Below, one piece after another: positions 7,370-12,808 of a stretch of 12,808 nt of DNA. Each line of letters starts with the position of its first letter. The first letter of the stretch is position 1. The notes under the pieces are model-generated. The model ran no database searches. It was not told the DNA's origin and worked only from the letters and a program-made list of their open reading frames with translations. The DNA comes from Actinomycetota bacterium (GTDB lineage Bacteria > Actinomycetota > Actinomycetes > S36-B12 > UBA10799): positions 1 to 12,808 of the forward strand of contig JAUPKM010000483.1 of assembly GCA_030837445.1 (NCBI GenBank), given 5' to 3'. Made by a program: the position numbers and the translations under genes.

Positions 7370-9676
7370 TCAGACCCGGTACGCGTCGTAAACGCCTGGC
7401 ACCAACCGCACCGCGGCAAGTACTGCTCCCAAGTGTTGCGGGGCACCCATCTCAAAGGTGAACCGGGACAGCGCGATCCGGTCCCGACCGGTGGTCACCG
7501 TCGCGGACAGGATGTTGACGTGCTGCTCGGAGAGTGAGCGGGTGACATCTGAGAGCAGACCGGCCCGATCCAACCCCTCCACTTGGATGTTGACAAGGAA
7601 ACTCGTGGTTGCCGACGGCGCCCAACTGACGTCCACGAACCGTTCGGGCTGAGTCGAGATGTCGGTGGCGTTGGTGCAGTCCGAGCGGTGCACCGACACC
7701 CCGCTACCACGGGTGACGAAACCGATGATGTCGTCGCCGGGGACGGGTGTGCAGCACTTGGCCAACTTCACCCAGACATCGGAGGCGCCGACCACCTTGA
7801 CCCCGACATCGCCGGAGGTCGTGTGCCCCCGAGCCGGCAGCGAGGACGGGTTGACTGCTTCCGCGACATCATCGCTGGCGCCGTCCGCCCCACCTCTGGA
7901 CGCCACCAGCCGTTCCACCACCGAATCGGTGGACAGCCGGGAGTCACCGATTGCGCGATACAGGGACGCAATATCGGCGTGATGCAGATCGGCCGCAATC
8001 GCCGTCAACTCCGGGCCATCCACCGTCTGGGCGACCGGCAGGCCGCGCCGTCGCAGTGCACGGGCCAGTTGCTCCCGACCCCCCTCGACGGCCTCCTCCC
8101 GACGCTCCCGGGAGAACCAGGCCCGAATCTTGCTGCGCGCCCGCGGCGAAGCCACGAATCGCAACCAATCCTGACTCGGACCGGCACTGTCGGACTTGGC
8201 GGTGAAGATCTCCACCACATCGCCATTGTTGAGTTTGCTCTCGAGTGGCACCAACTTGCCGTTGACCCGGGCCCCGATACAGCGGTGCCCGATCTCGGTG
8301 TGCACCGCATAGGCGAAGTCCACCGGGGTGGCACCGGCCGTCAGGGCCATCACGTCGCCGCGTGGCGTGAACACGAACGTCTCCGAGGTTCCCAGGTCGT
8401 AGCGAAGTCCCTCCAGGAATTCGTCCGGATCCTCCACCTCCCGCTGCCACTCAAGGAGTTGCCGTAACCAACCGAAGTCGTCCGGGCCGGTCTTGCCGCC
8501 GACTTCGGACTGTTTGTAGCGCCAGTGGGCGGCCACCCCGAACTCCGCGGTGCGGTGCATCTCCCGGGTCCGGATCTGCATCTCCACCGGCTTGCCGTCC
8601 GGCCCGATCACGGACGTGTGCAGGGACTGGTACATCGTGAATTTGGGCATCGCGATGTAGTCCTTGAACCGTCCCGGCACCGGGTTCCAGCGGGCGTGCA
8701 GAATACCGAGGACGGCATAGCAGTCCCGGATGCTGTCGACCAGGATCCGTACCCCGACCAGGTCGTAGATGTCGGTGAAGTCCCGGCCCCGGACGATCAT
8801 CTTCTGGTAGATCGAGTAGTAGTGCTTGGGTCGCCCGGTCACGGTCGCCTTGATCTTGGCCCGACGAAGGTCGTCCTCGACCAGGTCGATGACCTCCCCG
8901 ACGTATTCCTGGCGGCCGGGGGCCCGCTCGCTGACGAGGCGCTCGATCTCGTCGAACATCTTCGGATACAAGGTGGCGAAGGCGAGGTCCTCCAACTCCC
9001 ACTTGATGGTGTTCATCCCCAGCCGATGGGCCAACGGAGCGTAGATCTCCAGCGTCTCGCGGGCCTTGCTCAACTGCTTGGCCGGCGGCATCGCGCCCAA
9101 CGTGCGCATATTGTGCAGCCGGTCCGCCAGCTTGATGACGAGCACGCGGATATCGCGGGCCATCGCCACCACCATCTTGCGGACGGTCTCGGCCGCGCTG
9201 GCGGATCCGTACTTGACCTTGTCCAGTTTGGTGACACCGTCGACCAGGTCCGCAATCTCGTCGCCGAAGTCGCTGCGCAACTCCGCCAGGCTGTAGTCGG
9301 TGTCCTCGACGGTGTCGTGCAGCAGGGCGGCCGCCACAGTCGACCCGGTCATCCCCAACTCGGCCAGGATCGTGGCCACCGCGACCGGGTGGGTGATGTA
9401 CGCCTCGCCGCTGCGCCGGCGCTGGTTGCGGTGATGATAGGCGGCCACCTCGAAGGCCCGGTCCAGCACGTCCCATTCGGTCTTCGGGTGGTACTGCTTG
9501 AGCACCCGCTTGACCGGCTCCAACATCGGGTTCGCACTGTTACGGGAACCGGTGATCCGGGCGAATCGTGACAGCCGACGGGTCCGGGTCGCCGCAACCG
9601 GCTGGCCGCCGGAGTCGGCACCCGCGTCGGCACCAGCCACCTGCTCACCGGAGGCGGGCGCGACTTCTTGGGTCAT
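7370..9676 (-). CDS. relA: Bifunctional (p)ppGpp synthetase/hydrolase (RelA/SpoT, RSH)
   Basis: A long RSH enzyme of 768 residues that makes and degrades the alarmone (p)ppGpp in the stringent response. In order: a disordered leader (1-45); an HD hydrolase domain with YITHP, LHDTVEDT (119-126) and LADRLHNMRT, all intact; a synthetase domain with GRFKDYIAMPK (335-345) and YQSLHTSV; a TGS domain (ETFVFTPRGDVMALTAGATP, about 432-451); a helical region; a Cys-rich CC/zinc-finger segment (AKCCTPVPGD, HRSDC); and a C-terminal ACT domain (about 690-768). The RFKD variant, in place of EDxD-like residues, is typical of bifunctional enzymes. I chose the ATG at 9676 because AGGGAGG (9682-9688) sits 5 bases upstream; a GTG two codons earlier (9682) overlaps that site. 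It lies downstream of secF, and the usual apt gene between them is missing. Confidence 0.97.
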   Translation of the reverse strand: MTQEVAPASGEQVAGADAGADSGGQPVAATRTRRLSRFARITGSRNSANPMLEPVKRVLKQYHPKTEWDVLDRAFEVAAYHHRNQRRRSGEAYITHPVAVATILAELGMTGSTVAAALLHDTVEDTDYSLAELRSDFGDEIADLVDGVTKLDKVKYGSASAAETVRKMVVAMARDIRVLVIKLADRLHNMRTLGAMPPAKQLSKARETLEIYAPLAHRLGMNTIKWELEDLAFATLYPKMFDEIERLVSERAPGRQEYVGEVIDLVEDDLRRAKIKATVTGRPKHYYSIYQKMIVRGRDFTDIYDLVGVRILVDSIRDCYAVLGILHARWNPVPGRFKDYIAMPKFTMYQSLHTSVIGPDGKPVEMQIRTREMHRTAEFGVAAHWRYKQSEVGGKTGPDDFGWLRQLLEWQREVEDPDEFLEGLRYDLGTSETFVFTPRGDVMALTAGATPVDFAYAVHTEIGHRCIGARVNGKLVPLESKLNNGDVVEIFTAKSDSAGPSQDWLRFVASPRARSKIRAWFSRERREEAVEGGREQLARALRRRGLPVAQTVDGPELTAIAADLHHADIASLYRAIGDSRLSTDSVVERLVASRGGADGASDDVAEAVNPSSLPARGHTTSGDVGVKVVGASDVWVKLAKCCTPVPGDDIIGFVTRGSGVSVHRSDCTNATDISTQPERFVDVSWAPSATTSFLVNIQVEGLDRAGLLSDVTRSLSEQHVNILSATVTTGRDRIALSRFTFEMGAPQHLGAVLAAVRLVPGVYDAYRV

Positions 9677-9705
9677 GTCCACCTCCCTGCCGCCGTTTGC
9701 TGGCG

Positions 9706-9711
9706 AGTGTA
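9706..9711 (-). promoter_or_regulatory. Possible relA -10 box
   Basis: In the short gap between secF and relA the minus strand has TACACT, fitting TANNNT. Transcription from it would start near 9699, giving a leader of about 23 bases that contains the AGGGAGG ribosome site. Thus relA may be transcribed separately from secDF as well as by readthrough. No good -35 element is seen. Confidence 0.4.
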
Positions 9712-9742
9712 CGCCCCCAGCCCGCTCGCGTGGCAGGAGTCG

Positions 9743-10906
9743 CTACCGCTTGCTGCGAGGGGTGTTCTTGGGTTGGTTGCGGGGTCCGGCCTGCCGGTGC
9801 GGTCGTTCCTTGCGCTCCGGTACTGCTGCCGCAGCCGTCACCGCTGCCGCCTCCGCACCCTCGCCATCCGTGCCCCCACCGCTACCGCCGGTCCCAGCGG
9901 TGACTTCACCGGCACCGTCTGCGCCCTTTCGATTGGCTGACGCCCCGGCGCGGCGGGCTAGCACCCGCTGCGCCAGCGACTTCATCTGTGGCTGCGCCTC
10001 CTTCAACTGACAGAGGAAGGGGGTGGCCACGAACAGCGACGAATAGGTGCCAGCCAGCAGCCCGACGAACAGGGCCAGCGCTAGGTCCTTCAACGTGCCC
10101 GCACCGAGCAATCCGACTCCGACGAACAGGATGGCCGCCACCGGCAGCAGCGCAACGATAGAGGTGTTGATTGAGCGGATCAGGGTCTGATTCAAGGCAA
10201 GATTGGCGGCTTCGCTGTAGGTCATCCGGCTCTGACCGAGGATGCCCCGGGTGTTCTCCTTGACCTTGTCGAACACCACGACGGTGTCGTACAGCGAGAA
10301 CCCGAGGATCGTCAGGATGCCGATCACAGTCGCCGGCGTCACCTCGAACCCGACCAGGGCGTAGATCCCCACCGTGATGACCACGTCATGCACCAGCGCT
10401 ACCAGCGCCGCCATCGCCATTCGCCACTCGAAGTAGATCGACAGGAAGATGACGACCGCAATCATGAACACCAACAGGCCCAGCAGCGCCTTCTTGGTGA
10501 TCTCACCGCCCCAGGAAGGGCCAACCAACTGGATCTTGATCTCGTTGGCGGGCACCTTGCATTCCGCCGCCAGTCCCTCGATCATCTGGGCGCTCTGCGC
10601 CGGCGACAGCGCCTCGGTCTGGAGCCGGATCCGGCTCTCGCCAAGTTCCTGCACCACCACACTGGTGGCCCCGGTCGAACCGGCCACCTCCCGGACCTGC
10701 GTCACGGAGCAACTGGACTTCGGCACCACGAATTCGGCTCCGCCACGGAACTCGATCCCCAGGTTAAGCCCGCGGAAGAGGATCCCACCGATGGCCAGCA
10801 GCAGGATCAGCGCCGAGATGGTGTACCACAACTTCTTACGTCCGACGATGTCGTAGGAGACCTCGCCGCGGTACAGCTTCCCCGTGAAGTTACCCACCCG
10901 CGACAC
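9743..10906 (-). CDS. secF: Protein translocase subunit SecF
   Basis: The inner-membrane partner of SecD; the pair uses the proton gradient to pull translocating proteins through SecYEG. The protein is 387 residues: cytosolic N-terminus MSRVGNFTGKLYRGEVSYD, TM1 (about 26-44), the LGIEFRGGAEF motif (49-59), a periplasmic/external domain (60-135), then five further TM segments (about 137-158, 161-183, 192-212, 248-269, 273-299) with GFSLYDTVVVFDKVKEN (202-218). An 85-residue disordered Gly/Ala-rich tail ends in a basic stretch. The start is the GTG at 10906, matching the actinobacterial SecF N-terminus, with GGGGG-rich ribosome site (10913-10919) 6 bases upstream; the frame stays open to an ATG at 10990, but that would add 28 Arg-rich residues lying inside secD. 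It overlaps secD by 17 bases, suggesting translational coupling. Confidence 0.96.
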   Translation of the reverse strand: MSRVGNFTGKLYRGEVSYDIVGRKKLWYTISALILLLAIGGILFRGLNLGIEFRGGAEFVVPKSSCSVTQVREVAGSTGATSVVVQELGESRIRLQTEALSPAQSAQMIEGLAAECKVPANEIKIQLVGPSWGGEITKKALLGLLVFMIAVVIFLSIYFEWRMAMAALVALVHDVVITVGIYALVGFEVTPATVIGILTILGFSLYDTVVVFDKVKENTRGILGQSRMTYSEAANLALNQTLIRSINTSIVALLPVAAILFVGVGLLGAGTLKDLALALFVGLLAGTYSSLFVATPFLCQLKEAQPQMKSLAQRVLARRAGASANRKGADGAGEVTAGTGGSGGGTDGEGAEAAAVTAAAAVPERKERPHRQAGPRNQPKNTPRSKR

Positions 10907-12461
10907 TGTCCGCCCCCTTCTTCTCGGACTTGCGCGCCGACTTCTCGCCCGGGTCCTGTTTGACACCGAGGCGCCTGGGATCCAGCCCACTCATCGGATG
11001 TCCCGCTGCGAACCAGCGCGTCCGCGAGAGGTAGGACACCAAGGGGCGGGTGAACATGAAGGCGACCAGCACATCGATCAGCGTCGTCAGGCCGAGCACG
11101 AAGGCGAACCCGCGGACGTTGCCGACCGAGATGAAGTAGAGGATGACTGCCGCCAGCAACGAGACGAAGTCGGCGGCCAGGATCGTGTGTCGCGCCCGGA
11201 TCCAGCCCGAATCCGCCGCGGCCCGAAGAGTTCTCCCGTCCCGCACCTCATCTCGGAGTCGCTCGAAGTAGACGACGAACGAGTCCGCCGTAATACCGAT
11301 CGCGACGATCGCGCCGGCCACACCCGCCAACGTCAGCGCCAGACCTATCGTGCGCCCGAGCACCACGAACATGGCGTAGGTGATCACGGCCGCGAGCACC
11401 AGTGAGATCACCGCCACGAAGCCCAGCGCACGGTAGTAAATCATCAGGTAGACGCCCACGAGTGCGAGCCCGAGAGCACCGGCGATCAGACCCGCCTTCA
11501 ACTGGTCCGAGCCCAGCGTCGGGGACACGGTCGTGACCTCGGCAACGTCCAGCGTGATCGGCAGGGCGCCGTACTTGAGGATGTTCGCCAGATCCCGCGC
11601 CTCCGTCACCGTGAACTTTCCGGTGATCTGCGCCTGACCACCGAGGATGGCCTGCTGGAAGACCGGGGCAGACTGCACCAGGCCGTCCAACACAATCCCG
11701 AACTGGTTCTGCGGCGGTTGCAGGGTCACCAGTTTCGAGGAGGTGGTCGCCAACGACTTGGCGCCGGCATCGTCAAAAGTGAGATCCACCTGCCAGCCAC
11801 CGCCGCCGTTCTGCGGCAGCGTCGCCTCGGCATTGGTGACGTTCGTCCCGCGGAGGAAGGCCGGCTGGAGCAGGTACTTGGCCTGTCCCTCCCGATCACA
11901 GGTGACGATCCACTTCGCCGGGTCGTCCGGAGTGCCACCTTGTCGGTTGGCCGGGTTGGTGCAATCCAGGTTGGTCATCGCGCCAAGGATTGCCGGGTCG
12001 GCCGCGGTGGCGGCCTGCACCGGCGCCTTCGCGGTATAGGGCTTTTTGGGCGGTGCCGTCGGTCCCGGTGCGACTATCGTCTCGACCGCACGGAAGTCCA
12101 GCAACGCCGTCTGCTTCAACTGCTCCGCGATCTGCTGCTGGTTCACCCCTGGCACCGACACAACAATGGCCGAGTTCGCGCCGGAGCCCTGCGTGGTGAC
12201 TTCAGCCTCGGCGACTCCGAACGCATTGACCCGCTGGCGGATGATCTCCACCGACTGCTTCAGTGCGACGTCGGTGATCTGGCCCTGACCCTCGATCGCC
12301 CGGGGTACCAGGATGACCTGGGTGCCGCCCTTGAGGTCCAACCCCAACCGCGGGGTGTGGGCGAGCCCAGGCCAAAACGCCCAAGCCAGCAGCCCCACCA
12401 GCAGGATGAGCAGGATGAGCAGCACCCGGCCAGGCCGGTACCGCGCAGTAGACGATGCCAT
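10890..12461 (-). CDS. secD: Protein translocase subunit SecD
   Basis: Membrane component of the SecDF-YajC complex, 523 residues. TM1 lies at about 13-31 and is followed by PRLGLDLKGGTQVIL (37-51), the P1 external domain with VEIIRQRVNAFGVAEAEV (71-88), and an actinobacterial-type insertion (about 130-215) with a Cys pair C167/C188 that could form a disulfide outside the membrane. The region after it includes QNQFGIVLDGLVQSAPVF and KYGALPITLDV, then five TM segments (about 322-341, 347-368, 371-391, 427-447, 451-471) with GITADSFVVYFERLRDE (389-405), the RND-type segment carrying the proton-relay Asp. The C-terminal tail is Lys-rich. The ATG at 12461 gives a normal N-terminus; the only ribosome-site candidate, GGAG, is 13 bases away and weak, so translation may depend on coupling to yajC, 21 bases upstream. 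Confidence 0.97.
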   Translation of the reverse strand: MASSTARYRPGRVLLILLILLVGLLAWAFWPGLAHTPRLGLDLKGGTQVILVPRAIEGQGQITDVALKQSVEIIRQRVNAFGVAEAEVTTQGSGANSAIVVSVPGVNQQQIAEQLKQTALLDFRAVETIVAPGPTAPPKKPYTAKAPVQAATAADPAILGAMTNLDCTNPANRQGGTPDDPAKWIVTCDREGQAKYLLQPAFLRGTNVTNAEATLPQNGGGGWQVDLTFDDAGAKSLATTSSKLVTLQPPQNQFGIVLDGLVQSAPVFQQAILGGQAQITGKFTVTEARDLANILKYGALPITLDVAEVTTVSPTLGSDQLKAGLIAGALGLALVGVYLMIYYRALGFVAVISLVLAAVITYAMFVVLGRTIGLALTLAGVAGAIVAIGITADSFVVYFERLRDEVRDGRTLRAAADSGWIRARHTILAADFVSLLAAVILYFISVGNVRGFAFVLGLTTLIDVLVAFMFTRPLVSYLSRTRWFAAGHPMSGLDPRRLGVKQDPGEKSARKSEKKGADSVAGG

Positions 12462-12482
12462 CAGAGGGGTTCAGCTCCGCGG

Positions 12483-12808
12483 TTAGGAACGCTCGCTGGA
12501 CCGCGCCGGAACCGCCGTGCCGGTCGCGTCGGCGCTCTGACTGTTGCCGATAGTCGCAGTGCTGGCCTGCGGTGCTGGGCTGGCCGTGTCATCGCCGCTG
12601 CTGCCCTCGCGGTCATCGGCGAGTGCGTCTGAGTGATCGAGGTCGGCCGTGTCCAGGTCCAGCTCGTCGTGCTTGATCTTGGCCACTGCTGCCTTCGCGT
12701 AGCGGATTTCGACACCGGGGGCGACCGACAGGGTGATGACGTCATCGTCGACGGAGGTGACCGTGCCATAGATGCCCGCAGTGGTCATCACGTCCATACC
12801 GGGGGCCA
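12483..12808 (-). CDS. yajC: YajC, preprotein translocase accessory subunit (N-terminus outside window)
   Basis: The visible 107 codons run from the window edge to a TAA at 12483. The first residues, APGMDVMTTAGIYGTVTSVD, match the YajC core segment that follows its single TM helix, and DDDVITLSVAPGVEIRYAKAAVAKI completes the fold. The TM helix and true start lie beyond the window; the ATG at 12797 is internal. After the core comes an acidic, Asp-rich stretch (DELDLDTADLDHSDALADDRE) and a Ser/Thr/Ala-rich tail of about 40 residues, likely disordered. YajC joins SecDF in the export complex and the gene is first in yajC-secD-secF, as is usual. Confidence 0.92.
   Translation of the reverse strand, partial: APGMDVMTTAGIYGTVTSVDDDVITLSVAPGVEIRYAKAAVAKIKHDELDLDTADLDHSDALADDREGSSGDDTASPAPQASTATIGNSQSADATGTAVPARSSERS

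Noticed and set aside
10907..10990. Longer SecF with an ATG start at 10990
   Set aside because: The added 28 residues are Arg/Ser-rich, encoded by the shifted secD 3' end, and are not part of the SecF family N-terminus; the GTG at 10906 has a ribosome site.
12786..12797. ATG at 12797 as the yajC start
   Set aside because: The frame continues upstream with an Ala-Pro-Gly that belongs to the YajC core, and starting here would remove the TM helix; the gene is simply cut by the window edge.
1..12808. A novel defence, mobile or biosynthetic system
   Set aside because: Every substantial open region is explained by a housekeeping gene; I saw no transposase, integrase, terminal repeats, CRISPR repeats, tRNA or rRNA, and no composition shift suggesting transfer.

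Overview
This window is a stretch of high-GC DNA, roughly 60-65% by eye, that looks like an actinobacterial chromosome. The evidence is the gene content and order, strong G/C preference at third codon positions, several GTG starts, and TANNNT -10 boxes placed directly in front of start codons. The order yajC-secD-secF-relA, a DUF349 gene, an MBL hydrolase-hisS-aspS block and then alaS is a well-known actinobacterial neighbourhood. I cannot assign a genus. Several genes often found here in relatives (apt between secF and relA, a peptidyl-prolyl isomerase beside the MBL gene, rarA/rpsD/DUF948 between aspS and alaS) are absent, so this is a compact version of the locus.

Layout from the right end, where all genes but one run leftward on the minus strand: the C-terminal part of yajC (cut by the window edge), then secD and secF, which overlap by 17 bases and form the SecDF-YajC part of the protein export machine. 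After a 60-66 base gap with its own possible promoter comes relA, the bifunctional (p)ppGpp synthetase/hydrolase. The only plus-strand gene, encoding a DUF349 coiled-coil protein (5975-7360), runs tail-to-tail into relA with 9 bases between stop codons. It is divergent from an MBL-fold hydrolase gene, which begins a tightly coupled operon MBL-hisS-aspS (two successive 4-base GTGA stop/start overlaps). A 162-base gap follows, then a small membrane-anchored protein gene (DUF6167-like), and finally alaS, of which only the N-terminal 512 codons lie in the window.

Functionally the region combines protein secretion (SecDF-YajC), the stringent response (RelA) and translation (AspRS, HisRS, AlaRS). 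The main biological links are that RelA responds to uncharged tRNAs, the substrates of the three synthetases, and that AspRS carries residues typical of non-discriminating enzymes, implying Asn-tRNA is made by transamidation. I saw no mobile element, CRISPR array, RNA gene or unknown defence-like system. The most interesting signal is regulatory: three transcription units (alaS, MBL-hisS-aspS, DUF349) each have a TAGRCT hexamer 6 or 7 bases before the start codon, which predicts leaderless mRNAs, while relA and the operon-internal genes keep Shine-Dalgarno sites.
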